A stretch of 64,000 nt of DNA, from contig LT598456.1 in NCBI GenBank assembly GCA_900074725.1, positions 131,488 through 195,487 of the forward strand, in the 5' to 3' direction. The position numbers were made by a program, and so were the translations under genes. The DNA comes from Lachancea dasiensis. Taxonomy: Eukaryota; Ascomycota; Saccharomycetes; Saccharomycetales; Saccharomycetaceae. Of the stretch, positions 19,001 to 28,794 are shown piece after piece (positions within the stretch are counted from its first letter, which is position 1; every line of letters starts with the position of its first letter). Under the pieces are notes generated by a model. The model did not search any database and was not told where the DNA came from. It worked only from the letters and a program-made list of their open reading frames with translations.

Positions 19001-21881
19001 CAAGGTCTAAGAGATTATCCAAAGACGGCTTCTTCTCTCTAAGCCTCCTGACTACCTGTTCCGGTAGTTCAAATTGGCACAAGGGATGATCAAAGGCCCA
19101 CATCCGCTTTTCTATGGACTTGCAAATGTCTAGCATTACTTTGGAAAAGGTACCCCATCTTCTGTTTACTCCCACCAGAAATAGAGCACGACAGATTCTG
19201 ATAGAGTTCTGGGCAACATAATTTGAGTCTGAAGAGAGTGCAGAATCAAATATGCGCGCTCTGGAAATGTAAGACTGTAGAAGCACATTGGTTTTACCCT
19301 GTGAGGATTCAACCTCACCGCCGATTTGACACTCCGCTGAACTGTCCATGAGCCTCGAAAGTTCTGTAGCCTCTTCTTCTCTGAATTTCAAATTATCAAA
19401 CTCGCTGCTCATACTGATCATGGACAAGATATCTGCCTCGGTTGCACTGGGGTTGCATAGGGAGTTGAAAATTTCGACAGATTCATTAAGCAAGTAAAAG
19501 TCTGATGATATGCGACCTAAGTCCTTGGGAACGAAGTGCATCGAGGCTTCATCAAAGACTATCATCTGAAGTGTGTGTAAACGCCTTGCCGCCGTTACTA
19601 TCATTTTCCTCCTCCTTTCATAAAGTTGAGGATCTTCCTTCAGCTCGTCCCAATTTATACCATAACTGAACGGATTCTTTTTCATTCGCACAAAGAGGTA
19701 GGTGTATCCAAGCCATTGAACACCTTCTTCCACATTGGTGACGCTGCCAAGAGATATTTCAGCATTTAAGTTGTCAACGATTTTTGAACCTAGCTTAGAT
19801 TCTATAGGATGTTGTTGTGTGATGAGGGAAACATAATCATCCAGCGAATCGCTAGTTGTACAAAGTATGCCTGTACCATGAGAAGAGCCAAAGCCTGGCC
19901 GGCCCGCTCTGCCGAAAATTTGTATAACGTCTGATATACCCAGATCCGTAAATCCGCCCTTCTTAGAATCGTATACCTGGGTTCCCTTGATGATGACACA
20001 GTCTGCTGGCAGATTCACACCCCATGCTAAGGTGGCTGTGCAAATCAAAACATTAATGGCACCATCTTTGAACATTTTTTCAGATAAATTTCGATCAGAT
20101 CTTGACATACCCGCATGATGCACTCCAAAACCACTTTGGAAGAGCTCCTTAATATCTTTGTCTTTGTTATTGGTCATCTCCTTGGAGTAAAGATCCCGTA
20201 TGGTTGAATTATCTGTAAATATGTCAAGTTCATGGTGCGCCTGGGCCATAGATATAAAGGTCCTGGCGCTTTTTACAGTATCCTTCCTAGAATGAACGAA
20301 AACCATGACCTGATGACCTCGCTGCAGCATCTCCGTCATCTTCTCGTATGCAGAGTTATCAATATTTTCTCTAGCTTGCTTACTTCCTGCTTTCCCACGT
20401 ACACCTAGAAGCTGTTGCTCCAGAGGCTTCGGACGAAAAGACTGATCAAAGTAAAACATGCCAGCTTGCCTATTAACGCCCAGAAAGTCAGCAACATCAA
20501 TGAAGTTGGGAAGTGTCGCCGACAACCCTAAAATTCTTATCATCGATTGTGATCTTTCTACTTGGCGCAGTGTCCTAGCAATCAACGTCTCAACCACTGA
20601 ACCTCTTTCCTCGTGTAGTAAATGAACCTCATCTATTATCAAAAGCTTTATCTTTGAAACCAAGTCATTGTCTCCATTCGCTTTTCTGGTGACCACATCC
20701 CATTTTTCCGGAGTTGTAACAATCACTTGGGTCTCCAAAATTTCAGCTTTTGTTAACTGCATGTCACCGGTCAGTTCTCGTACCTTTATTTCAAAAACAG
20801 AAAGTTTCTTGGAGAATTTTTCTACAATTTCAGCTGCCAAAGCTTTCAACGGAGCCACATAAACTACCTTGAAGGAATCATAACTAATGTCAATATTACT
20901 TTGCTCATCAATTTCCGAAAATTGTCTTATAGTGTTGAGAATGGTCATCAATGCAATATCAGTCTTACCGGCACCAGTAGGAGCGCAGATAAGCATGTTT
21001 TCGTTAGTTTCGTATGCAACAGGATATACTAGAGTCTGGATAGCGTTCAAATGCTCATAGGAAAAAACTGAACGGCAAAATATGTCTAAATTGTCAACTC
21101 TAATATTTTTGAATTTTAAGGATCTTTGAAACCCTCCGTCAGCACAAGGTATGATTATCTCCTCGCGCGAAGCATATGATTGCCTTGTAGTCCCAACAGG
21201 TAGTGCGAACTTCTGACCTGTGAACGATAGTGTGAAACTTGAACCTGCTTCGGCTTTGCGAAAAACATGAGGATACTGTTGTTCTTTTTGCAGTGGATTC
21301 AACTGGAGATTTTTGATGTCCTGAGCCGTTTTGAGAACACTCTCACGGATCTCTTTCTCCGACATAAACCTCTCCGAATCAGGGGTTTCTTCAAGAACCT
21401 CGGAAAGCTCGTCGCTCTCCATAGAGAGAAGCAACGATCGGTTTTGCACCAGAAAGGAAATAAGTTCCAAGTTTTCGTGGCCGAGCAAATCAAATAAATC
21501 GCCTTGCAGAGAATCTAAATCTTCATTTTTTAGCAGCAGCAGCAAAGAGTCCATGAGAGACTTTTTGTCCACATAGAATTCTTGTTTATTTAGCAGATTT
21601 CGCAGTTCTCTAAGCTCTGAGCCAGAGTCACTCGTTCCTTCGAGGTTTTTCAAAACTTCCTCGGGGGAAAAATCTCCGTAGCTGTCAAAGATGTCATCCC
21701 ACTCGTTTCGATCTTGCGAGAGTGTTGTCAGAGGAACTGAATATTTATGTTGCGGCCTCTTGATCTCGTTGTCAATTTCGGGTGGAGCGCCCACACTATT
21801 TAAGTCCTGCACTGCTGCAACCATGGATTCCATGGCTTGCATGTAGGATTTAACAGAATCAATTGAGTACTGGATAGACAT
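16032..21881 (-). CDS. SLH1: Slh1, Ski2-like tandem-cassette RNA helicase (ribosome quality control trigger complex)
   Basis: A 1949-residue protein with two Ski2-type helicase cassettes, each followed by a Sec63-like domain. Cassette 1 shows Walker A APTGAGKT (about residue 300) and the DEVH box (about 417). Cassette 2 shows SPTGSGKT (about 1154) and the DEIH box (about 1257). Both keep QxxGRAGRP motifs. S. cerevisiae Slh1 (YGR271W, 1967 aa) is the helicase of the RQT complex that splits collided, ubiquitinated ribosomes. The alternative family member, Brr2, is longer and differs in its N-terminus, and the position beside EFG1 supports Slh1. The open frame begins at a TTG (21902); the ATG at 21881 is chosen. 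Confidence 0.95.
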   Translation of the reverse strand: MSIQYSIDSVKSYMQAMESMVAAVQDLNSVGAPPEIDNEIKRPQHKYSVPLTTLSQDRNEWDDIFDSYGDFSPEEVLKNLEGTSDSGSELRELRNLLNKQEFYVDKKSLMDSLLLLLKNEDLDSLQGDLFDLLGHENLELISFLVQNRSLLLSMESDELSEVLEETPDSERFMSEKEIRESVLKTAQDIKNLQLNPLQKEQQYPHVFRKAEAGSSFTLSFTGQKFALPVGTTRQSYASREEIIIPCADGGFQRSLKFKNIRVDNLDIFCRSVFSYEHLNAIQTLVYPVAYETNENMLICAPTGAGKTDIALMTILNTIRQFSEIDEQSNIDISYDSFKVVYVAPLKALAAEIVEKFSKKLSVFEIKVRELTGDMQLTKAEILETQVIVTTPEKWDVVTRKANGDNDLVSKIKLLIIDEVHLLHEERGSVVETLIARTLRQVERSQSMIRILGLSATLPNFIDVADFLGVNRQAGMFYFDQSFRPKPLEQQLLGVRGKAGSKQARENIDNSAYEKMTEMLQRGHQVMVFVHSRKDTVKSARTFISMAQAHHELDIFTDNSTIRDLYSKEMTNNKDKDIKELFQSGFGVHHAGMSRSDRNLSEKMFKDGAINVLICTATLAWGVNLPADCVIIKGTQVYDSKKGGFTDLGISDVIQIFGRAGRPGFGSSHGTGILCTTSDSLDDYVSLITQQHPIESKLGSKIVDNLNAEISLGSVTNVEEGVQWLGYTYLFVRMKKNPFSYGINWDELKEDPQLYERRRKMIVTAARRLHTLQMIVFDEASMHFVPKDLGRISSDFYLLNESVEIFNSLCNPSATEADILSMISMSSEFDNLKFREEEATELSRLMDSSAECQIGGEVESSQGKTNVLLQSYISRARIFDSALSSDSNYVAQNSIRICRALFLVGVNRRWGTFSKVMLDICKSIEKRMWAFDHPLCQFELPEQVVRRLREKKPSLDNLLDLEPEELGDLVHNKKMGHKLNAILDRFPKVDIAADIFPITTNVMRIHITLTPSFLWDVKVHGNAQFFWLFVEESDRSQILHVEKVIISKRQMKNPHELDFMIPLSDPLPPQVVAKVVSDVWIGSESSQVISFQHLIRPHNETLQTKLQRLRPLPVTALQNRLLEEIYPFNYFNPMQTMTFHTLYNTNDNVFVGSPTGSGKTVVAELAMWHALKEFPGNKIVYIAPMKALVRERVTDWRKRITPITGDKVIELTGDSLPDPKDVRDATIIITTPEKFDGISRNWQTRKFVQEVSLIIMDEIHLLASDRGPILEMIVSRMNYVASQTKRPVRLLGMSTAVSNAYDMGGWLGVRDNGLYNFPSSVRPVPLKMYIDGFPDNLAFCPLMKTMNKPAFMAIKRHSPEKPVLIFVASRRQTRLTALDLIHLCGMESNPRRFLKIDDDDELQYYLSQVSDDTLKLALQFGIGLHHAGLVEKDRYISHELFQRNKIQVLVATSTLAWGVNLPAHLVIIKGTQFFDAKIEGYRDMDLTDILQMMGRAGRPAFDTSGTAIVYTKQAKKMFYKHFLNIGFPVESSLHKALDDHLGAEIASGSITNKQEAMDFISWTFFFRRSHHNPTYYGIMEDTSAAGINKYLSELIDQTIENLAESNCVALKGNKIVALPFLSISSYYYISHKTIRQLLKRVHDNASFKDVLKWLSLAVEYNELPVRNGEIIMNTEMSAQSRYPVDVAFVGEDELPMWDPHLKAFLLLQAYFSRVDLPIADYHQDTISILDQALRILQAYADVAGELGYCSTVLTIIKMMQCVKQGCWYEDDPISLLPGAELRRLPENSFNEQCSLTGSTGTKNLDEIGRLGYKRLEVLARKLNVTEEQMKAFVKESTRLPVLADVKVEPQTSAGSVTISAKHANTKTNKNFEVYCDKFPKTQKELWFVIGYQGSELLMLKRCQPRKKGNNVIISCDFVVAEELQGQTLQFTIINDALDIKYELQHTLKEL

Positions 21882-22032
21882 AACGGAATAAATTATTGTC
21901 AATCAATGGTGACTTCTTGGTAACTCTTCGAGCTCAAGTTCTTTGGCTTTGGTAGCGTATAAGCTGCTTCAGGTGTCAATATCAATTGCAGTCGATCCAT
22001 ATCACTGAAGACGTAGAGGTGATGAAGAGCAG

Positions 22033-23157
22033 TTATTGAATGTTGTTGATTCTTTCTTCAGCATTTCTCAGTCGCTCTGACATTCGTTGCATATTTTCTT
22101 TGGACTTCTGCTCCGAATCATCAAGCTTTTTGTCCACCTCCTTCAACATGTGCTGCCATTCTGTAGTTTGCTCAGATATCCAGCTGATGGAATTATGTAG
22201 CGCATTGACAGTACCAATAGAATCTCCTGTATTTAAATAGAGAGAATTGAGCGTCTTCATTCGTAGCAAAAGGTGCGGGAGTGCTTGATCATACATGCTC
22301 AGTTCCTTGTAAGAATCATAGAGACTCCTAAGTTTGAATTCATTTGGAGTCATATCATCTTGAATCTGCTTTTGTAGCAACGCACTACTGGACGCTTTCC
22401 TCGCAAGCAGAGTATTCTCGTAGCGTTCACTTACCAGCGTAAGTTCGCTCTGAAATTTCTTTAATTTGCTCTCGTCTCCTTTTAAAAGCTTTATTTCACG
22501 GTAAACTTCGTTCATTAAGGTGATTAGAGGTTGGTGATTCCCTGAAGCAGGCACACCTAGCTTTCTTTCTATATCGGTCACCTGGGCCTCTAATTGCATA
22601 ATACGTTGAGCATCATTGTAATCCAGTGATATATTTGGGAGTTTTACCGTAGAGTGCTTTTTAGTATCATGACTGCTTTGCTGCACTAGTTTTGCTGCAA
22701 CGCTCTGAGCTTGGTTTCCTAGTTTTTGGTCTAAGCGTGTCAGAAGTTTTTGTAATGCGTCAAATTCTGGCTTATATGCCGATATTCCATCACCTAAATA
22801 TTCTAACTCTTGGAGTTCTCGCTTAATCTGTGCTAACCTTACGGGTATATCTTCCACACAAATGCCTGGTTTCAGGCCTGTCTTGTCCAACTTGTCTCCT
22901 CTGCCCGAAAAATCGTCTCTCACAATGCCAATGACTTCGTTTTCAAAAACCTGTCTTGATTGATCATAGTCAAGAGCGCTTGTTAAAACGCTGGCATTGT
23001 TACTGTCTGGCATTTCTCTCTCAGGGCACTTGTCATCGTCGCCGCAGTCGAACTCGTGGTCGCGCGATTCATAAATCACTTGGGTGTCCTGTCTGGACAA
23101 GTCCTCGGGACCATTAGTTAGGAGATCATCGTCCAACTCAATGATTTCGGTGGTCAT
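22033..23157 (-). CDS. JNM1: Jnm1, dynamitin-type dynactin subunit
   Basis: A 374-residue, largely helical and coiled-coil protein matching Jnm1 (YMR294W, 373 aa), the yeast p50/dynamitin subunit of dynactin. Dynactin is required with dynein for nuclear positioning. The N-terminus is acidic (EIIELDDDLL). Heptad-type segments run from about residue 105 to the end, with the last part (EVDKKLDDSEQ..AEERINNIQ) strongly coiled-coil. The family is poorly conserved, so the assignment rests on length, composition, coiled coils and the exact position between SLH1 and HER2, HER2 being YMR293C. Confidence 0.88.
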   Translation of the reverse strand: MTTEIIELDDDLLTNGPEDLSRQDTQVIYESRDHEFDCGDDDKCPEREMPDSNNASVLTSALDYDQSRQVFENEVIGIVRDDFSGRGDKLDKTGLKPGICVEDIPVRLAQIKRELQELEYLGDGISAYKPEFDALQKLLTRLDQKLGNQAQSVAAKLVQQSSHDTKKHSTVKLPNISLDYNDAQRIMQLEAQVTDIERKLGVPASGNHQPLITLMNEVYREIKLLKGDESKLKKFQSELTLVSERYENTLLARKASSSALLQKQIQDDMTPNEFKLRSLYDSYKELSMYDQALPHLLLRMKTLNSLYLNTGDSIGTVNALHNSISWISEQTTEWQHMLKEVDKKLDDSEQKSKENMQRMSERLRNAEERINNIQ

Positions 23158-23304
23158 GAAAGTTCTGGGATCTTTTATTTCTTTAGCCTTTTATCTGCCT
23201 TGACAGATATTAAATATCAAGGTGTTATCAACGTTGATATTAACACACGACTCTAATCTTCAAGACGGAAAAAGTAGCCGTAGTCCTCATGAGCTTGGCC
23301 CAAA

Positions 23305-24720
23305 ATGTCATTCAAAGCTGCAATTAGTCGTTTAAATCGGCTGCCCCTAATTCAAAAGGAATACAATTTTTTAACTAGCGTCAACCACAATGCCGAGCGA
23401 CAATTGAATGAGAGCTCTAAAAGCGCTGTTCACTATCCTCTTAAAAATTTGTTGTGCGCCATTAAAGATAACATTGCCACATCAGACTTACCAACAACCT
23501 GTGCCTCCAAGGTTTTAGAGAACTACACATCACCATTTAATGCTACCATCGTCGATCTGCTGAAGACAGCAGGAGCAGTAAGCATAGGCAAAACGAATCT
23601 TGACGAGTTTGGTATGGGCTCTGGAGGTACTAATTCGCATTTTGGGGCGACCCGAAATCCACTGTTTCCACAGCAAGATTTTATTGTAGGAGGTTCGTCA
23701 TCAGGATCTGCCGCTGCAGTGGCGGCAGATGTCGTTGATTTTTCAATCGGAACTGACACTGGGGGATCTGTGAGGCTTCCTGCAGCCTTTACATCTATAT
23801 ATGGCTTTAAGCCATCATACGGCAGGATATCAAGATACGGAGTAGTTGCGTACGCGCAAAGTCTCGATACCGTTGGCATTATGTCCAAAAGCCTCGATAC
23901 CATAGAAAAAGTATTCGAGGTGCTAAATAAAAGCGACCAAAAAGATCCTACATGTCTAGATGACGGAATCCGCTCAAGGTTACACACGTCAAGTAAACTC
24001 AAAGGTAAACTCAGGGTAGGATTACCTTTGGAATTTACCCCCAATGGGATACCAAAGGAATTACAAGTCAAATTATTAAAAGTCTTGGAAAACATTCAAG
24101 AGCGAGGGCATGAAATATTTCCTGTTTCAATTCCAGATATCAAGAATTCACTTCCAATTTATTATACCTTAGCTACTGCTGAAGCTGCCTCCAACTTATC
24201 CCGATACGATGGCGTAAGGTATGGAATGAGGGAATTAGGGAGTGACATTATTGAGGATATACTGTACGCACCCACTCGAGCACATTTGGGGCAAGAGGTG
24301 AAGAATAGGATCGTTTTGGGCAATCACAATTTATCGTCCGAATCCTTCAATAACCACTATATCAAAGCTCAAAAATTGAGAGTCAAGCTCATAGACGAGT
24401 TTGACCATATTTTCAAATGCTCTAATGTGCTAACTGGTTCAGAGGGAAACGAACAGGGGGTCGACGTTCTTTTGTGCCTGTCCTCTATCGGTAAACCTAT
24501 CCCCATCACGAAATATAATAATGCCACTTCTAAAGACCCAATAAACTGCTATATCAATGATATTTTTACCACTCCAATATCGCTTGCTGGTTTACCGGCT
24601 ATATCTATACCTACAGGCCCATCTGAAACCGTTGGTGTGCAGTTAGTTGGACAATTCGGAGATGACTTCACTGTATTAAGGGCGGCGAGAGAGATCTCTA
24701 AAAACATAATTACTACTTAA
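23305..24720 (+). CDS. HER2: Her2/GatA, mitochondrial glutamyl-tRNA(Gln) amidotransferase subunit A
   Basis: A 471-residue amidase-signature enzyme orthologous to Her2 (YMR293C, 464 aa). With Pet112 (GatB) and Gtf1 (GatF) it converts Glu-tRNA(Gln) to Gln-tRNA(Gln) in mitochondria. The Ser-cisSer-Lys catalytic set is visible: Lys in CAIKDNI (about residue 53), the GGSSSGSAAAVAADV loop (about residues 130-145), and GTDTGGSVRLPAAF carrying the nucleophile. The N-terminus is short and only weakly amphipathic, as in S. cerevisiae. It is divergent from JNM1 (147 bp) and ends six bases before the YTA7 3' end, so the two convergent genes almost touch. Confidence 0.96.
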   Translation: MSFKAAISRLNRLPLIQKEYNFLTSVNHNAERQLNESSKSAVHYPLKNLLCAIKDNIATSDLPTTCASKVLENYTSPFNATIVDLLKTAGAVSIGKTNLDEFGMGSGGTNSHFGATRNPLFPQQDFIVGGSSSGSAAAVAADVVDFSIGTDTGGSVRLPAAFTSIYGFKPSYGRISRYGVVAYAQSLDTVGIMSKSLDTIEKVFEVLNKSDQKDPTCLDDGIRSRLHTSSKLKGKLRVGLPLEFTPNGIPKELQVKLLKVLENIQERGHEIFPVSIPDIKNSLPIYYTLATAEAASNLSRYDGVRYGMRELGSDIIEDILYAPTRAHLGQEVKNRIVLGNHNLSSESFNNHYIKAQKLRVKLIDEFDHIFKCSNVLTGSEGNEQGVDVLLCLSSIGKPIPITKYNNATSKDPINCYINDIFTTPISLAGLPAISIPTGPSETVGVQLVGQFGDDFTVLRAAREISKNIITT

Positions 24721-24726
24721 TATAAC

Positions 24727-27700
24727 TCATGAATTATGTACCTCTTCCTCCATTCTCCTAACGGCCAATGATTTATCCCATGATAACCTTTCTTCCCATA
24801 TAATATTCAGAAGGGAAGAGTACCGCTCTTGGAGCTGCTCAGTAGTACATTCATTTGTCGCAGCCCCGAGGTCTTTCAAAACTTCTTGAAGCCTGGCATC
24901 ATTGAGAATAAGTGGGGGGGTAGGATTATTATTTTCCTTTGCAGTTCTCTCACATAAGTCACCTGGAGATTCAGCGCTATCAGAAGCATCAGCGGCTACA
25001 GAGGTTTTTGCGATTGATTTTTCTTGGTCGCCAGTAGCCGGCAAGATGTTTAAACTCGACTCCTTATCAGTAGACGTTGAATATTTATCCTCAGACGACA
25101 TTTCATCAGCTGTTTTAGCCCGACTATTTGCATTCTCCGTAATATCCGTTCCGTTGTGATCAATAAGGGCTTGACATTGTAGTTGGCTTCCTGAACCAAC
25201 GTTGACCATTTCCAAGGGCTCAATATCACCCGATTTGTGAGTATCAAATTCCGCAGGAGCGAATGGTACATCAGATGCTTTGTGGATGTCGTCTATCGAC
25301 GGTTGACGGTCAGTTTCATTGTCCTTGGGACAATTTTCGACCCCACCGGAATCCCTACTAGCATCCTCTTTTTCTAGCGCGCTGCGTTTAGCGTCATCTC
25401 GACTTTTCATTTCAAGATACAATTGTTGACGAGTAAGCTCTCTTTGCCGGGCTGTTTTGCATTCCTTCACGAATTCAGGTTGCGAAATTTCTTCGATTCC
25501 CATTTGAGCATTGACAAACATTTCAGAAGCTTTGATGATGCGGTCGCGATCACAACTAACATGAGCGTCTCGATAAATTAGCTCGATATCCTTCAGAAAT
25601 TGGCGTGGTTCTGAATAAAATCCGTTCCACAGCCTTTCTTCTACGATATCCAAATCCATGTTATAGTACTTTCTCCCAGTAAGACATTCAAGGATCATGT
25701 TGTCTTCTTTAACGTAGGCAGGCTGATAATCAGGATTTCCCTGTAAGCCAATATTGGGCTCGAATAAGTGGACAAGAGCAGCATCATCAATAGGTGGCTT
25801 CCTAAATCTTTTGTAGCGATTTTTAAACAAGTCCATCAATCCAGATAATTTAATTTTCAAGGTGTTCTTTAGCTTCATATCGTGAGCTTGATGCGCCTTC
25901 AAGGACCTTATTAATTTTTCCTCATTCGTCAATGGCTTGCCTTCATGATCAAGGTCATCTGAACTGGTAACAGTTGTGGCTTTTGGGAGAGGAGGAAGTT
26001 GTTTGGTTCTTTTTCTTTCAGATTTGAAGCTGGTAGGCTTCATCCTAATAAGTTCTGTAAGAGTACTGAAATACCTCATTCTCTGCGGAGCGCTTGGCTT
26101 CCTTATCTTACAGACTGTCTTGCTGAAGTCTAAAGGTGATAAGATTCCCTCGCTAAAATCACGTTCTTCTAAGTCGCTGGCAATTGCTAGCAGCAAGACC
26201 TTTTCATCGCTGCTAAGGCTACCCAATAAACTTGCCAAAGTTAAAATGGCATTTTCGGGCACTGTTTGAACCCAAATATCGATATTTGGGATATATAGGA
26301 CCGATGGTTGCCTTCTTCTCGCTTCTGAAAATACTTGCACGACAGCAGCTTCAATACTTCTCGTACTTTCACTAACCAAATTAGCGATGTCAAGCATCTG
26401 GATATTGATATCTTCGAGACTATGCAAAATCGCAGCACCGATATACTGCTGTCCATTTCCCCTGATGCCCGTAACTACAAGACGAGGCTTACACGTTCTT
26501 GCTTTTTCAACATTCCTCAAAAATTCGGCTTTCAAAAACCCATCTTCGTTATCGTCGGACTCTTCTTCTTCATATTCCATGTAATGTTTAATAATTGAGT
26601 TGTTTTTGCCTTGCATCGATGGGTTAGAGGGGAGTACTTCCTTCAGTTTTTTCTTGATATCGTCAAGTTGCTCGTCTAATAAAAAACTCACGGTCTCTGG
26701 TAAAGGCTGGGCGGATTTACCCATTGCTCTCGCTGATGAAGGAATGATCTTTTCTATTGCTGCCATGAAGTCGCGTGCTCTCACGTTAACCGTCGAAGGA
26801 TCTACTATTAGTTTTGTATCTGAATGGTAAATTTGAGGCAATTTTCGCTGTATGCTCAGCAAAGCAGCCTCGGTGCAAAGAGCCCTTAGATCCGCTCCAC
26901 CGTAACCTTTGGTCAACGATGCCAACTTATCGATGAAATGTTGTGGTAGAGGCGGATCCCACTTTTTTGTGTGGATGCGAAGGATTTTGGAGCGAGCTGT
27001 CATGTCTGGTAATGGAAAAAAGAACTCTCGATCAAATCGGCCCGGTCTTCTAAGTGCAGGATCAACTGCATCAGGTCTATTCGTAGCGCCAATTATAATT
27101 ACTTGGCCCCTGTTATCCATACCGTCCATTAAAGCTAACATGGTAGATACGATACTTGCATGGATTTGTTCTTGCTTTGAACTTCTAACCGGAGCCAAGC
27201 CGTCAATTTCATCAAAAAAAATGATTGCAGGCTGATGCTTCTTAGCTTCTTCAAATAGAAGTCGTAGCTGTCTTTCTGCTTCACCAACCCACTTGGATAA
27301 AATGTCAGCGCCTTTACGCATGAAGAAAGTTATTTTTTGCTGTTCTGTAGAGCAGCTTGCTGCAAGTGCCCTGGCCATTAAGGTTTTACCGGTCCCAGGT
27401 GGACCATGGAACAAAACACCCCGTGGGGGCGTGATTCCAAACTTTTGATAGAGTTCTGGGTACAATAATGGCAGAGCAACCATTTCTTTCAGCTGGTCAA
27501 TGTAGTTATCCAGCCCACCAACGTCTTCAAATTTAACATTCATATCGACGCCAAGTGGATCGAGGTCTGCTATTTCGGACTTTTTTTTCTTAACATTCTG
27601 TTTTTTGTTTTGAGTTGGCGAAGCGCCTAAAGGCAGAATCTCATCCTCAGATGAATCTGAGTCGAGCAAAAGTTTGCTACCATTTGCATGGCTAGTAGTA

Positions 27701-28794
27701 GTGTCATAATAATTAGTATTAGTTCCAAAAATGGCCGTTACATCGTTACCACCAAAAGGACCTCCCGTCGGGAACAGTCTCCTGAGGGGTCCAAAGCTCT
27801 GACCCGAAGGTAGTTTTCGTCGACCTCGCGGCGAAGGATAAGAGAGTGGATTGTTGACACTAGTCATCCTTGTATAGTCGTCGACTGTATTGTCTGGCAG
27901 AGGCGGGGGAAGTGTGTAGTTCACAGGTTTTGTCCGTTCTCTTAAGGACCTTTTCTCCCGAATGGGGCTATCATCTCTAAGCTCTCGAAGCTCATCAGCC
28001 AAAGTGAGTCGCTCTGCCCTGGATAGCTCATCATCTCCTGAAAATTCGCCCCTACCTCTACGCCTCAATTTACGTGGAGGAGAGTCCTCCTCATACTGCC
28101 TTCTCCGAGCTCTAATTGTCGAGCTCCTAAAATTTCGACCTGTTCTCAGCTGCTCGTCGTCGTCAGTATCGACATTCGACAAGTTTCTCGAACTGCGGTG
28201 ACTACGGTTCCTCGTACGATGAATCTGTCCTTCATCGCCGTTCTCATCATCGTCATCCTCGTCGCTTACAATAAAGTTCCGATCCGCTCTTCGACGGTTT
28301 CTCTTGATCGATTCCTCTGAATAATATTCTTCGGCAGAACCATCGTCTTCATCATCCTCTGGCGCCTCAGCATCATCTTCGTCGTGAAAACTTTCATCTT
28401 CATCACCGTTACTGCTATTCTTGGACTTATTGTGAATGGGGAGGTCTATAGCAGGATACTCTTCCAGCGGAGCTGTAGTCAGATCGGCATTTTCTGCGGC
28501 CTCTTCTTTTGGATGATCTTCCCCTTTAATATCATGATCAAATCCTTCCTCAAAGTCAGTCTCCACTTTACTGTGGTGGCGTTTTCCTGCCATTCTCACG
28601 TCGCTGTCCTTATCTTCTTCTTCGTCGTCATCCATAAAATCGTAATTGTTCTCAACTTCAGCGTAGTTTACTTTCCGCAAACTACGAGTTGTGGTGTGAA
28701 TGATACCATTTTCATCTCTATACTCAGCGTCCGGCTCCTCCTGAGAACTGGAATTCAATGTTCTTGATGTTCTAGATCTATGAGGACGAGTCAT
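24727..28794 (-). CDS. YTA7: Yta7, bromodomain AAA-ATPase (ATAD2 family), nucleosome regulator
   Basis: A 1355-residue protein matching Yta7 (YGR270W, about 1379 aa), which controls histone density on chromatin. The order is: an acidic, disordered N-terminus with Asp/Glu runs; AAA1 with Walker A GPPGTGKT (about residue 465) and Walker B IIFFDEIDG (about 531); AAA2 near residue 780, where the Walker A region reads GIRGNGQQY, so it is degenerate; and a bromodomain-like region at about 975-1100 (LFKNRYKRFRKPPIDD). The family knob segment KKKSEIADLDPLGVDMNV precedes AAA1. The open frame starts at a TTG (28821); the ATG at 28794 is chosen. It is convergent with HER2. Confidence 0.96.
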   Translation of the reverse strand: MTRPHRSRTSRTLNSSSQEEPDAEYRDENGIIHTTTRSLRKVNYAEVENNYDFMDDDEEEDKDSDVRMAGKRHHSKVETDFEEGFDHDIKGEDHPKEEAAENADLTTAPLEEYPAIDLPIHNKSKNSSNGDEDESFHDEDDAEAPEDDEDDGSAEEYYSEESIKRNRRRADRNFIVSDEDDDDENGDEGQIHRTRNRSHRSSRNLSNVDTDDDEQLRTGRNFRSSTIRARRRQYEEDSPPRKLRRRGRGEFSGDDELSRAERLTLADELRELRDDSPIREKRSLRERTKPVNYTLPPPLPDNTVDDYTRMTSVNNPLSYPSPRGRRKLPSGQSFGPLRRLFPTGGPFGGNDVTAIFGTNTNYYDTTTSHANGSKLLLDSDSSEDEILPLGASPTQNKKQNVKKKKSEIADLDPLGVDMNVKFEDVGGLDNYIDQLKEMVALPLLYPELYQKFGITPPRGVLFHGPPGTGKTLMARALAASCSTEQQKITFFMRKGADILSKWVGEAERQLRLLFEEAKKHQPAIIFFDEIDGLAPVRSSKQEQIHASIVSTMLALMDGMDNRGQVIIIGATNRPDAVDPALRRPGRFDREFFFPLPDMTARSKILRIHTKKWDPPLPQHFIDKLASLTKGYGGADLRALCTEAALLSIQRKLPQIYHSDTKLIVDPSTVNVRARDFMAAIEKIIPSSARAMGKSAQPLPETVSFLLDEQLDDIKKKLKEVLPSNPSMQGKNNSIIKHYMEYEEEESDDNEDGFLKAEFLRNVEKARTCKPRLVVTGIRGNGQQYIGAAILHSLEDINIQMLDIANLVSESTRSIEAAVVQVFSEARRRQPSVLYIPNIDIWVQTVPENAILTLASLLGSLSSDEKVLLLAIASDLEERDFSEGILSPLDFSKTVCKIRKPSAPQRMRYFSTLTELIRMKPTSFKSERKRTKQLPPLPKATTVTSSDDLDHEGKPLTNEEKLIRSLKAHQAHDMKLKNTLKIKLSGLMDLFKNRYKRFRKPPIDDAALVHLFEPNIGLQGNPDYQPAYVKEDNMILECLTGRKYYNMDLDIVEERLWNGFYSEPRQFLKDIELIYRDAHVSCDRDRIIKASEMFVNAQMGIEEISQPEFVKECKTARQRELTRQQLYLEMKSRDDAKRSALEKEDASRDSGGVENCPKDNETDRQPSIDDIHKASDVPFAPAEFDTHKSGDIEPLEMVNVGSGSQLQCQALIDHNGTDITENANSRAKTADEMSSEDKYSTSTDKESSLNILPATGDQEKSIAKTSVAADASDSAESPGDLCERTAKENNNPTPPLILNDARLQEVLKDLGAATNECTTEQLQERYSSLLNIIWEERLSWDKSLAVRRMEEEVHNS

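Noticed and set aside
23523-24095. 190-codon minus-strand frame opposite HER2
   Set aside because: Its length comes from the complement of a constrained amidase domain. There is no independent signature.
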